64,000 bases of DNA, taken from positions 1,116,001 to 1,180,000 of the forward strand of contig NZ_CP040899.1 in the NCBI RefSeq assembly GCF_006349365.1. The letters run 5' to 3'. Numbering within the stretch: position 1 is the stretch's first letter; each line of letters opens with the position of its first letter. The notes beneath the pieces were generated by a model. The model was given only the letters and a program-made list of their open reading frames with translations. It had not been told where the DNA came from and ran no database searches. This DNA is from Georgenia wutianyii. Lineage in GTDB: Bacteria; Actinomycetota; Actinomycetes; Actinomycetales; Actinomycetaceae. A program made the position numbers and the translations under genes. This document shows positions 39,201-46,490 of the stretch, in pieces.

Positions 39201-40905
39201 GGAAGACGCCGTACAGGCCACGGTCGGGGATGGTGCCCCCGCTCGTCGTCGCCAGCCGCAGCGCGCCCGGCCGCGCGGTGAGCGTGCCCGCGGCGCGGTC
39301 CCACACGACGCGCGGACGCAGCTCGGCGAACTCCTCGCTGGGGTAGCGGCCGGAGAGCATGTCGAGGACCGCGTGGAGGGAGGCGTCCCCGAGTGACTCG
39401 AACGGGGCGCTGCGCCGCACGAGGGCGGCGAGCTCGTCGACCGACCAGTCGTCCACGGCGAGCATCGCCACGACCTGCTGGGCGAGGACGTCGAGCGGGT
39501 TGCTCACGACGTGCAGCGCCTCGATCGCCCCCTCCTGGGCCCGCACGGAGGTCACCGAGGACGCGAGGAGGTCACCGCGGTGGGTGGGCAGGACGACGCC
39601 GCGGGACAGCGCCCCGACCTGGTGCCCGGCCCGCCCGATGCGCTGGAGCGCCGAGGCCACCGACGGCGGGGCACCGACCTGGACGACGAGGTCGACCGTG
39701 CCCATGTCGATGCCGAGCTCGAGGGTGGAGGTGGCGATGACGGCGGGCAGGGTGCCGGACTTCAGCGCCGTCTCGATGCGGGTGCGCTCCTCGCGGCTCA
39801 TCGAGCCGTGGTGGGCCCGGGCGAGCTCTCCGTCGGCGGCCGGCGAGGCCGTCCCCGACTGCCCGGGGACCTGGGCGGCCCAGGCGTCGGCCGAGCTCGC
39901 GGGCCCGCTCTCCGCGTCGGCGGGCCGGGTGCGCTCGGCCCAGACCTCGTTGACCCGTGCGGCGAGGCGCTCGGCTCCGCGCCGTGAGTTGGCGAAGACG
40001 ATGGTCGAGCGGTGGGTGGTGATGAGGTCGACGAGGCGTTCCTCGACGTGCGGCCAGATCGAGGCGCGGTGCGGTCCGGGCAGGCGGCCGGCGGCGGAGC
40101 CCGACAGGTCCGGCTCCGCCGCGGGCTCGCTCGGTGCCTCGGGCAGGTCGGACAGGTCGGGGACGGGGACGACGACGTCGATCTGCAGCTCCTTGGCGAC
40201 CTCCGGGCGCACGATGCGGACCGGGCGACCGCCCTCGTCCGGGGTGCGGGCACCGGAGAGGAAGCGCGCCACCGCCTCGACCGGACGCACCGTGGCCGAG
40301 AGCCCGATCCGCTGCGCCGGGCGCGGCAGGAGGGCGTCGAGCCGCTCGAGGGTGACCGCGAGGTGCGCCCCGCGCTTGGTGCCGGCCACGGCGTGGACCT
40401 CGTCGAGGATGACCGTCTCCACCCCGCGCAGCCCCTCGCGCGCTGCGGAGGTGAGGACGAGGTAGAGCGACTCCGGGGTGGTGATGAGGATGTCCGGCGG
40501 CCGGGTGGCCAGGGCGCGGCGCTCCGCGGGTGGGGTGTCGCCCGTGCGCACGCCCACCGTGACGTCGCGCAGCGGGGTGCCGGATGCGGCCGCCGCCCGG
40601 GTGATGCCGACGAGGGGGGAGCGCAGGTTGCGCTCGACGTCCGCGGCGAGGGCCTTGAGCGGGGAGACGTAGACGACACGGGCGCGCCGCTCGGGCGGGG
40701 GATCCTCCCCGGTGAGGAGGCGATCGACCGACCACAGGAACGCCGAGAGCGTCTTGCCCGAGCCGGTCGGGGCGACGACGAGGGCGTGGTCCCCGGCGCG
40801 CACCGCCTCCCAGGCGCCGGTCTGGGCGGCGGTGGGCGCGGCGAAGGCGCCGGCGAACCAGGCGCGCGTCGGGGCGGAGAACCCGGCCAACACGTCTGCC
40901 ACCAT
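36208..40905 (-). CDS. lhr: Lhr-family ATP-dependent DNA helicase
   Basis: 1565 aa, full length. The N-terminal superfamily 2 core has APTGSGKT (Walker A), the DEVH box in ILDEVHAVAG, SATVRP and HHGSMSREERTRIE. Winged-helix and Lhr-specific domains follow, then a long C-terminal region. Mycobacterial Lhr is a 3'-5' translocase on ssDNA that prefers RNA:DNA hybrids. ATG 40905 is preferred because it is 7 nt after CACAAT on the minus strand; the open frame continues to 41250 and another ATG is at 40914. nei2 is coupled downstream. Confidence 0.95.
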   Translation of the reverse strand: MVADVLAGFSAPTRAWFAGAFAAPTAAQTGAWEAVRAGDHALVVAPTGSGKTLSAFLWSVDRLLTGEDPPPERRARVVYVSPLKALAADVERNLRSPLVGITRAAAASGTPLRDVTVGVRTGDTPPAERRALATRPPDILITTPESLYLVLTSAAREGLRGVETVILDEVHAVAGTKRGAHLAVTLERLDALLPRPAQRIGLSATVRPVEAVARFLSGARTPDEGGRPVRIVRPEVAKELQIDVVVPVPDLSDLPEAPSEPAAEPDLSGSAAGRLPGPHRASIWPHVEERLVDLITTHRSTIVFANSRRGAERLAARVNEVWAERTRPADAESGPASSADAWAAQVPGQSGTASPAADGELARAHHGSMSREERTRIETALKSGTLPAVIATSTLELGIDMGTVDLVVQVGAPPSVASALQRIGRAGHQVGALSRGVVLPTHRGDLLASSVTSVRAQEGAIEALHVVSNPLDVLAQQVVAMLAVDDWSVDELAALVRRSAPFESLGDASLHAVLDMLSGRYPSEEFAELRPRVVWDRAAGTLTARPGALRLATTSGGTIPDRGLYGVFLAATATQDGDGVTSAGRGGRRVGELDEEMVFESRVGDTFTLGSSTWRIEDITPDRVLVSPAPGQPGRLPFWKGDSPGRPVELGRALGAFVRTTAALPTDEAHARLAAQGLDEWARDNLLGYLYEQREHAHLSDDRTIVLERFRDELGDWRVVIHSPFGSRVHTPWALVLSARLRERLGMDVAAMPADDGIVLRLPDVGPEGGELPIAAEDLLLEPDEVTGLVVEGLAGSAHFASRFREAAARALLLPRRRPDRRQPLWQQRHRAAQLLGVAVDHPDFPIVLEAVRECLQDDFDTPALAEVMAQVARRDLRVVEVSTPTPSPFARSLLMGYVGQFLYDGDAPAAERRAAALTLDPRLLAELIGPGATELADLLEPTALADIEEEVGLRRHPAGDLEAVADLVRRLGPVTGADVAARCAPPTSAGEWLAELETARRVIRVTVGGQERWAAIEDAGRLRDALGVALPVGLPEGVLEPVADPLGDLVRRYARTHGPFRAEEPAAHLGLGTAAIAPVLRRLTAASALVTGRLRPGSETGDQYCDAEVLRRIRRRSLAVLRAEVEAVPATTLGAFLPRWQQVATAGSGPAALASVVDQLAGARVPASALESLVLPARVSGYRGALLDELTTAGEVLWCGAGALPGVDGYLVLAPADSPELLPPAQEVADDPLQHTLLEVLAGGGQFFRELLAACREQDAMVSTDRVLDALWELAWGGHVTNDSLAPVRARLSGGRPAHHSARRPPRASGALSRRRSLVAAAAGSRPGGPLPPAAAGRWSLVPRAGGNATAVLAQVAALLERHGVLTRGAVGLEDLPGGFATAYPVLTRLEDAGKVRRGYLVEGLGAAQFALPECVDLLRDAARRASPTPLLLAATDPANPYGAALPWPDATAEGARPRRAAGSVVVLVGGELCLYVERGGRTLLSFTTDPARLEVAAGELARTAARGTLGRLTLHRVDGEPALGAGGPVRAALQEAGFFATPRGLRLREDGPARRAADGAARA

Positions 40906-40912
40906 GGCCCTC

Positions 40913-40918
40913 ATTGTG
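40913..40918 (-). promoter_or_regulatory. -10 box for leaderless lhr
   Basis: CACAAT on the minus strand ends 7 nt before ATG 40905. It is weaker than TANNNT but keeps the A and T positions. Confidence 0.4.
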
Positions 40919-40992
40919 CAGGTGAGGTCCGACACGCACGCCCCGAGCCCTCCGGTGCGCGCCCTCACGGGCCGCCGTGGCACCCTTGTGCG

Positions 40993-41223
40993 GTGAAGCA
41001 CTCGGAGTTCCGGCAGGCGCTGGAGGACACCTTCGGCTCGGCGTACGGCCGCACCCTCGCCGCCGAGCTCGTCCTCGTGCCGCTGGGTAACCGGACGGCC
41101 GCCCAGGCGCTCGCCGACGGCCTCGCGCCGCAGCAGGTGTGGGACGCCGTGTGCCAGGAGATGGAGCTCGGTGAGCTCGTGCGCTGGCGCCACCGCGGGA
41201 CGCTGGACCCGAAGCGTCGCTGA
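40993..41223 (+). CDS. DUF3046 family small protein
   Basis: 76 aa. The protein [15 protein letters not shown]...[23 protein letters not shown] matches DUF3046, a short actinobacterial family nearly always placed just upstream of recA. GTG 40993 is 6 nt after CACCCT, so it may be leaderless. The frame is open for 1 kb upstream as lhr antisense, which is not coding. The function is unknown; the conserved location next to recA hints at a link to DNA repair, but this is inference. Confidence 0.85.
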   Translation: MKHSEFRQALEDTFGSAYGRTLAAELVLVPLGNRTAAQALADGLAPQQVWDAVCQEMELGELVRWRHRGTLDPKRR

Positions 41224-41243
41224 CCCCGCGTGTCGCGTGCGGT

Positions 41244-41266
41244 CGAACACCCGTTCGGTCTAGGCT
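41244..41266 (+). promoter_or_regulatory. LexA (SOS) box and -10 of recA
   Basis: CGAACACCCGTTCG (41244-41257) matches the Gram-positive SOS box CGAAC-N4-GTTCG perfectly. TAGGCT (41261-41266) follows 3 nt later as the -10, so LexA would cover the promoter spacer. Transcription would start near 41273. Confidence 0.85.
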
Positions 41267-41420
41267 GGTCCCCAGGGAAGGACGGGTCGCGGGTCTCCAC
41301 AGTCGGGAGGGGCCGCGACCCGGATGTCGGTGGTCGGGCATAGCCTCCCCAACAGGTAGCCGTCCGGAGAGGGCGGGCCCTGGAAGACCAGCCCTGTTCC
41401 GCCCGGCCGGCGCCCGGCCG
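41263..41420 (+). other. Structured recA leader RNA
   Basis: A 218-nt region without a gene separates DUF3046 from recA. Outer arms GGCTGGTC and CCAGGG (41263-41270, 41272-41277) pair with CCCTGG and GACCAGCC (41378-41383, 41386-41393). Inside is a 10-bp stem CGGGTCGCGG/CCGCGACCCG (41283-41292/41313-41322). Its loop GGGAGG (41305-41310) can pair with CCTCCC (41344-41349) as a pseudoknot. A last 7-bp hairpin (41404-41410/41414-41420) stands just before the AAGGAGA site. If transcription starts near 41273 the first 8-bp arm would not be in the RNA. Confidence 0.5.
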
Positions 41421-41441
41421 ACTGACCCAAGGAGAACTCAC

Positions 41442-42485
41442 ATGGCCGCTCCCGTAGCAGACCGCAGCAAGGCCCTGGAGGCCGCGCTCAGCCAGATCGA
41501 CCGCCAGTTCGGCAAGGGCTCGATCATGCGGCTGGGGGACGACACCCGTCCGCCCGTCGCCGTCATCCCCACCGGGTCGGTGGCCCTGGACGTCGCCCTC
41601 GGCATCGGCGGACTGCCCCGCGGGCGCGTCGTCGAGATCTACGGCCCGGAGTCCTCCGGCAAGACGACCGTCGCCCTCCACGCGGTGGCCAACGCGCAGC
41701 GGGCCGGCGGGATCGCCGCCTTCATCGACGCGGAGCACGCGCTGGACCCGGAGTACGCCAAGAAGCTCGGCGTCGACACCGACGCCCTCCTCGTCTCCCA
41801 GCCGGACACCGGTGAGCAGGCGCTGGAGATCATGGACATGCTGATCCGCTCCGGCGCGATCGACATCGTCGTCATCGACTCGGTCGCCGCGCTCGTGCCC
41901 AAGGCCGAGATCGAGGGCGAGATGGGTGACTCCCACGTCGGTCTGCAGGCGCGCCTCATGTCCCAGGCGCTGCGCAAGATCACCGGCGCGCTGTCCGCCT
42001 CGGGCACCACCGCGATCTTCATCAACCAGCTCCGCGAGAAGATCGGCGTGTTCTTCGGCTCGCCCGAGACCACCACCGGTGGCAAGGCGCTGAAGTTCTA
42101 CGCCTCGATCCGGATCGACGTCCGCCGCATCGAGACCCTCAAGGAGGGCGCCGTCCCGGTGGGCAACCGCACCCGGGCCAAGATCGTCAAGAACAAGATG
42201 GCCCCGCCCTTCAAGCAGGCCGAGTTCGACATCGTCTACGGCCAGGGCATCTCGCGCGAGGGTGGCCTGCTCGACCTCGGCGTCGAGCACGGCATCGTGC
42301 GCAAGTCCGGTGCCTGGTTCACCTACGAGGGCGACCAGCTCGGCCAGGGCAAGGAGAACTCCCGTCGCTTCCTCAAGGACAACCCCGAGCTCGCCGAGGA
42401 GATCGAGAAGAAGATCCTCGACAAGCTCGGCATCGGCAAGTCCGCCGAGGCGAAGGACGGCGCGGAGGCCGAGGTCGACTTCTGA
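41442..42485 (+). CDS. recA: Recombinase RecA
   Basis: 347 aa, no intein. It forms filaments on ssDNA, drives strand exchange and stimulates LexA self-cleavage. Walker A GPESSGKT (about residue 67), [18 protein letters not shown], and loops L1/L2 with [22 protein letters not shown] and [20 protein letters not shown] are intact. AAGGAGA lies 9 nt upstream of the ATG. A LexA box and a structured leader precede it. recX begins inside its stop codon. Confidence 0.99.
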   Translation: MAAPVADRSKALEAALSQIDRQFGKGSIMRLGDDTRPPVAVIPTGSVALDVALGIGGLPRGRVVEIYGPESSGKTTVALHAVANAQRAGGIAAFIDAEHALDPEYAKKLGVDTDALLVSQPDTGEQALEIMDMLIRSGAIDIVVIDSVAALVPKAEIEGEMGDSHVGLQARLMSQALRKITGALSASGTTAIFINQLREKIGVFFGSPETTTGGKALKFYASIRIDVRRIETLKEGAVPVGNRTRAKIVKNKMAPPFKQAEFDIVYGQGISREGGLLDLGVEHGIVRKSGAWFTYEGDQLGQGKENSRRFLKDNPELAEEIEKKILDKLGIGKSAEAKDGAEAEVDF

Positions 42486-43051
42486 GCCCCGCACGTCGCT
42501 CCGGTGGCCGGGCGCCTGAGCCCCCGGCCACCGGCGCCGCCGCCGAGGACCGCGAGCCGCCGACGGAGGAGGTCGCCCGCGCGATCCTCCTGCGCCAGCT
42601 CGCCGCCGCCCCGCGCAGCCGGTCCCAGCTCGCCGGGAAGCTCGCCTCCCGGGACGTCCCGGAGGAGCTGGCCGAGGCTCTCCTCGACCGGTTCGAGGAG
42701 GTCGGGCTCGTCGACGACGCCGCGTACGCCGAGATGCTCGTCCGTACCCGGCACGAGGAGCGTGGCCTGGCCCGGCGGGCGCTCGCCCACGAGTTGCGCC
42801 TCAAGGGCGTGAGCCCCGAGGTCGCCGAGCAGGCGCTCGAGCAGATCGACGACGAGGACGAGGTCACCACGGCGGTCGCGCTCGCCGTGCGCAAGGCGCG
42901 GACGACTCGCGGCCTGGACCCGGTGAAGCGGCGCCGCCGCCTCGCCGGGATGCTCGCCCGCAAGGGCTACCCTCCCGGCGTCGTCATGCGCGCGGTCGAG
43001 GAGGCCCTCGGCGGCGAGGGGGAGGACCCGGGCGGGGAGGACCTGCAGTGA
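42482..43051 (+). CDS. recX: Regulatory protein RecX with CTG start
   Basis: 189 aa from CTG 42482. It inhibits or modulates RecA filaments. The coding frame is clear from [22 protein letters not shown] to [15 protein letters not shown], with the three-helix repeats of the family. There is no ATG, GTG or TTG in frame between the recA stop and ATG 42734, which would remove 84 conserved-looking residues. CTG 42482 overlaps the recA TGA (CTGA), the same coupling geometry as the ATGA and GTGA junctions elsewhere, and gives the usual MSP-R-R N-terminus. The start codon is thus inferred. A long hairpin covers the stop. Confidence 0.88.
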   Translation: MSPARRSGGRAPEPPATGAAAEDREPPTEEVARAILLRQLAAAPRSRSQLAGKLASRDVPEELAEALLDRFEEVGLVDDAAYAEMLVRTRHEERGLARRALAHELRLKGVSPEVAEQALEQIDDEDEVTTAVALAVRKARTTRGLDPVKRRRRLAGMLARKGYPPGVVMRAVEEALGGEGEDPGGEDLQ

Positions 43052-43084
43052 GGGGGTCGCCGTCCACGGACGGCGACCCCCTCA
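43049..43084. terminator. Bidirectional terminator between recX and gluD
   Basis: A perfect 17-bp stem joins 43049-43065 to 43068-43084. It begins at the recX TGA itself and ends 3 nt before the gluD stop on the opposite strand. It is the longest hairpin seen in the window. Confidence 0.92.
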
Positions 43085-43087
43085 GCG

Positions 43088-43957
43088 TTAGTGGCTCCCG
43101 CCCGCGCTCTGCGGGACGGCCGACGGCGCACCGACCCGGACGGGCCCGGCCGTGCGGGCGCGCATGCGGGAGGCCGTACGCTCCGCGAGCGTCGTGAGCA
43201 TCCAGTTGATGAGGATGAAGATCACCGCCGCGACGAGCAGCGCGGGCAGCAGGTTGCCGAAGTTGCTGCCGACGAGCCGGGCGGCCCGCAGCAGCTCGGT
43301 GTAGGTGATGATGTAGCCGAGCGCCGAGTCCTTGAGGATGACGACGAGCTGGCTGACCATCGACGGCAGCATGGCGAGCATCGCCTGGGGCAGCTCGACC
43401 AGGCGCAGCGACTGCCCGTGGCGCAGGCCGATCGTCAGCGCCGCCTCCCGCTGGCCGCGGGGCAGGCTCACCACGCCCGAGCGCAGCAGCTCGGCGATGA
43501 CCGAGCCGTTGTAGAGCGTGAGCGCGACGACGACGGCCCAGAGCGGGCCCTCGGACGCAGGCACCACGCCGCTCCGGGTGAACCAGAAGTACAGGAAGAT
43601 CATCATGATCAGCACCGGCACGGCGCGGAAGAACTCCACGACGGCGCCGGACGCCCACCGCACCGGTGCGAGCTGGGACAGGCGCCCCAGGCCGAAGACG
43701 AGTGCGAAGAGGTGGGCGCCGATGATGGCGAGGAACGCCGCCTTGAGGGTGGCCAGCAGCCCGGGGAGGAAGAAGTTCTCCCAGACGTTCGCCGTGAGGA
43801 ACGGCTCCCACTTCTGCGCGGTGAACTGGCCCTTGCCCGCGAGGCCGACGACCGCCCAGGTGAGGAGCGCGAGGAGGACGAGCGCCCCGATGATGTTGGC
43901 CACGAGGATGCGGCGCCGCATGCGGGGGCCGGGGGCGTCGAAGAGGGTGGTGCTCAT
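43088..43957 (-). CDS. gluD: Amino-acid (glutamate-type) ABC transporter permease GluD
   Basis: 289 aa. It is a HisM/GlnP-type inner-membrane permease. An N-terminal extension and helix are followed by the five-helix core and the EAA loop (EAALTIGLRHGQSLRLVELPQAM). Its ATG overlaps the gluC stop by 4 bp. It is last of the gluA-gluB-gluC-gluD operon, as in Corynebacterium glutamicum. Specificity for glutamate rather than glutamine or cystine is inferred from gene order. Confidence 0.9.
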   Translation of the reverse strand: MSTTLFDAPGPRMRRRILVANIIGALVLLALLTWAVVGLAGKGQFTAQKWEPFLTANVWENFFLPGLLATLKAAFLAIIGAHLFALVFGLGRLSQLAPVRWASGAVVEFFRAVPVLIMMIFLYFWFTRSGVVPASEGPLWAVVVALTLYNGSVIAELLRSGVVSLPRGQREAALTIGLRHGQSLRLVELPQAMLAMLPSMVSQLVVILKDSALGYIITYTELLRAARLVGSNFGNLLPALLVAAVIFILINWMLTTLAERTASRMRARTAGPVRVGAPSAVPQSAGGSH

Positions 43958-44655
43958 CGGCGGACCGCCGCCTTCCGGGAGACGTAGGTGGCCAGCAGCC
44001 CCATCGGCAGGACGATGACGATGAAGCCGAGGGCGAAGGTCAGGAAGATCGCGACGATGTACTGCGGGTGGAACTCGATCATCGTGTTCATCACCGAGGA
44101 GGCTTGGAACACCCCGGCCGCCTGGGCGACGGTCGTGTTCTTCGTCAGCGCGATGAGCGTGTTGCCCAGCGGCGCCACCGAGCCGCGGAAGGCCTGCGGC
44201 AGGATGATGAGGCGCATCGAGTCGGTGAAGCCGAGGCCGATCGCCCGGGCCGCCTCCGCCTGGCCGACAGGGACGGTGTTGACGCCGCTGCGCAGCGCCT
44301 CGCAGACGAACGCGCCGGTGTACGCCGCCAGGCCGAGCACGGCGAGGCGGAAGCTGTTGACCTCGAGCCAGCCCGCCTGGTCACGGCTGACGAGCTGGAT
44401 GTCGAGCTGCCCCCACAGGACGAGGGAGCAGAAGACGACGACGAGGGTGAGCGGGGTGTTGCGCACGAGCGTGACGTACGCGGCGCCCGCCAGGCGCAGG
44501 CTCGGCGCGGGGCTGACCCGCATGGCCGCGAGGACCACGCCGATGACCAGGGCGGCCAGCCCCGAGAAGAGGGTGAGCCGGAGGTTGGAGCCGAACGCGC
44601 CGATCACGTCGTACTGCGTGACGACCTCGGCGAACCCCGAGAGGTACTCGCCCAT
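43954..44655 (-). CDS. gluC: Amino-acid (glutamate-type) ABC transporter permease GluC
   Basis: 233 aa. It is the second HisM/GlnP-type permease with the EAA motif EAARAIGLGFTDSMRLIILPQAFRG. AAGGAAG lies just before the ATG. A 14-bp hairpin stands between this gene and gluB upstream, which probably lowers permease expression relative to the binding protein. It pairs with GluD to form the membrane channel. Confidence 0.92.
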   Translation of the reverse strand: MGEYLSGFAEVVTQYDVIGAFGSNLRLTLFSGLAALVIGVVLAAMRVSPAPSLRLAGAAYVTLVRNTPLTLVVVFCSLVLWGQLDIQLVSRDQAGWLEVNSFRLAVLGLAAYTGAFVCEALRSGVNTVPVGQAEAARAIGLGFTDSMRLIILPQAFRGSVAPLGNTLIALTKNTTVAQAAGVFQASSVMNTMIEFHPQYIVAIFLTFALGFIVIVLPMGLLATYVSRKAAVRR

Positions 44656-44679
44656 TGCTTCCTTTCGTTCCGAGGCCGA

Positions 44680-44720
44680 GACGTCGGGGAGCGTGACCCG
44701 AGGCCGCGCTCCCCGACGTC
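44680..44720 (-). terminator. Intercistronic hairpin between gluB and gluC
   Basis: GACGTCGGGGAGCG (44680-44693) and CGCTCCCCGACGTC (44707-44720) form a perfect 14-bp stem with a 13-nt loop. In binding-protein operons such a hairpin usually stabilises the upstream mRNA or terminates part of the transcripts. Confidence 0.8.
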
Positions 44721-44729
44721 GTCAGTGGC

Positions 44730-45602
44730 TCAGCTGCAGGCTTCGAGCTCGGTGGGCGGGTTGAGCGAGGCGTCCGGGGTGAAGGAGTCGCCGACGTTCT
44801 CGGCGAGGATCCGCTCCCAGTCGCCGTCGGCGACCATCTTCTCGACCGCGGCGTTGATGTCCTCGCACAGGTCGGAGTCCTTGTTGAGGCCGATGCCGTA
44901 GCGCTCCTCGGAGAACGGGTTGCCGACGACCTTGAGCTGGCCCTCGTACTGCGGCTGGGCCGCGAAGCCGGCGAGGATGACGTCGTCGGTGGTGACCGCG
45001 TCGACCGTGCCGGCGGTGAGGAGCTCGACGCACTCGGAGTAGCCGACGGTCGGGTAGAGCTCCACGCCCTCGGCGTACTCCTCGCGGATCCGCTCGGCGG
45101 ACGTCGAGCCCTCGACGGAGCACAGCACCTTGCCGTCGAGGGTGTCCGGGCCGGTGATCTCGGTCTCGTCGGCGCGCACGAGGAGGTCCTGGCCGGCGAC
45201 GAAGTACGGGCCGGCGAAGGAGACGAGCTCCTTGCGGTCGTCGGTGATCGAGTACGTCGCGAAGATCATGTCGACCTGGTTGTTCTGCAGCATGTTCTCG
45301 CGCTGGGCGGAGGGGGACTCGACGAAGGTGATCTGGTCGTCGGTGTAGCCGAGCTCACCCGCCACGTACCGCGCGACGTCGACGTCGAAGCCGGTGAACT
45401 CGCTGCCCTCCTGGAGCCCGAGGCCGGGCTGGTCGAACTTGATGCCGATGGTGATGCCGTCACCACCGTTCGCGCCCTCGGTCGAGCCGCCGGTGGTCGC
45501 GTCGCCGCTCCCGCTGCCGCCGTCGTCGCTGCCGCAGGCGGCGAGCATGAGCGCGCCCGCCGCAGCCAGTGCCGCGATTCGGGTTCCTCGTGTGATTCTC
45601 AT
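44730..45602 (-). CDS. gluB: Glutamate-type ABC transporter substrate-binding lipoprotein GluB
   Basis: 290 aa. The signal peptide has the lipobox LAAC (Cys about residue 23), then a Gly/Ser/Asp linker and a family 3 solute-binding domain. That domain includes GFDVDVARYVAGELGY, SAQRENMLQNNQVDMIFATYSITDDRK and FSEERYGIGLNKDS. It captures the amino acid outside the membrane. GGAGAC lies before the ATG. It is located between gluA and gluC. Ligand identity is inferred from the operon type. Confidence 0.93.
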   Translation of the reverse strand: MRITRGTRIAALAAAGALMLAACGSDDGGSGSGDATTGGSTEGANGGDGITIGIKFDQPGLGLQEGSEFTGFDVDVARYVAGELGYTDDQITFVESPSAQRENMLQNNQVDMIFATYSITDDRKELVSFAGPYFVAGQDLLVRADETEITGPDTLDGKVLCSVEGSTSAERIREEYAEGVELYPTVGYSECVELLTAGTVDAVTTDDVILAGFAAQPQYEGQLKVVGNPFSEERYGIGLNKDSDLCEDINAAVEKMVADGDWERILAENVGDSFTPDASLNPPTELEACS

Positions 45603-45625
45603 GGGTCTCCTTCGGTCGGTGCGGG

Positions 45626-46399
45626 TCAGTGGGTGAGGATCTTGCCGAGGAAGTCCTTGGCGCGGTCCGACTCGGGGGCGGTGAAGAACGTCTCGGGGTC
45701 CTTCTCCTCGACGATCTCGCCCTGGTCCATGAAGACGACGCGGTCCGCCGCCCTCCGTGCGAAGCCCATCTCGTGGGTGACGACGACCATCGTCATGCCC
45801 GAGCGTGCGAGCTCGGTCATGACGTCGAGGACCTCGTTGATCATCTCCGGGTCCAGCGCGGAGGTCGGCTCGTCGAAGAGCATGACCTTGGGCTGCATGG
45901 CCAGGGCGCGGGCGATCGCCACACGCTGCTGCTGGCCGCCGGAGAGCTGGGCGGGGAGCTTGGCGGCCTGGTCGGCCACCCCCACGCGACGCAGGAGGTC
46001 CATCGCGTGGTCCTTGGCCTCCTTGCTCTTCATGCCGCGGACCTTGATCGGGCCGAGGGTCACGTTGTCGAGGACCGACTTGTGGGCGAAGAGGTTGAAG
46101 GACTGGAAGACCATCCCGACGTCGGCCCGCAGCTTGGCGAGGGCCTTGCCCTCCTCGGGAAGCGGGGTCCCGTCGACGAGGATCTCGCCGGAGTCGATCG
46201 TCTCGAGCCGGTTGATCGTGCGGCACAGCGTCGACTTGCCCGACCCCGAGGGGCCGATGACGACGACGACCTCGCCGCGGTGCACGGTGAGGTTGATGGT
46301 CTTGAGGACGTGCAGGTCCCCGAAGTGCTTCTCGACTGCCCGCATCTCCACGAGAGGCTCGCTGGAGGGAGGGGGCATGGAGGTGCCCGGCTGAGTCAT
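45626..46399 (-). CDS. gluA: Glutamate-type ABC transporter ATP-binding protein GluA
   Basis: 257 aa. It is the polar amino-acid ABC ATPase: Walker [10 protein letters not shown], signature [15 protein letters not shown], Walker [15 protein letters not shown] and the switch His in VTHEMGFA. It is the first gene of the operon. ATG 46399 is 7 nt after TAGGTT on the minus strand, so the operon mRNA is probably leaderless. It is divergent from miaB. Confidence 0.95.
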   Translation of the reverse strand: MTQPGTSMPPPSSEPLVEMRAVEKHFGDLHVLKTINLTVHRGEVVVVIGPSGSGKSTLCRTINRLETIDSGEILVDGTPLPEEGKALAKLRADVGMVFQSFNLFAHKSVLDNVTLGPIKVRGMKSKEAKDHAMDLLRRVGVADQAAKLPAQLSGGQQQRVAIARALAMQPKVMLFDEPTSALDPEMINEVLDVMTELARSGMTMVVVTHEMGFARRAADRVVFMDQGEIVEEKDPETFFTAPESDRAKDFLGKILTH

Positions 46400-46406
46400 A
46401 CGGGCA

Positions 46407-46412
46407 AACCTA
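46407..46412 (-). promoter_or_regulatory. -10 box of the leaderless gluABCD operon
   Basis: TAGGTT on the minus strand ends 7 nt before ATG 46399. ATGACC about 18 nt further upstream is a possible -35. Confidence 0.5.
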
Positions 46413-46475
46413 ACCGTAAGCAGTGGCGCAGGTCATGTTTTCCGGGGGCGTGAGGTCGGACAGTCCGGGCGGAAC

Positions 46476-46481
46476 TAGACT
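46476..46481 (+). promoter_or_regulatory. -10 box of miaB
   Basis: TAGACT ends 9 nt before ATG 46491, so the mRNA would have a leader of at most two or three bases. Confidence 0.5.
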
Positions 46482-46490
46482 TGCCAGACG

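Noticed and set aside
41263..41420. 6S, 6C or tmRNA-like known RNA in the recA leader
   Set aside because: No C-run twin hairpins, no tag reading frame and no tRNA-like ends were seen, so only a structured leader is claimed.
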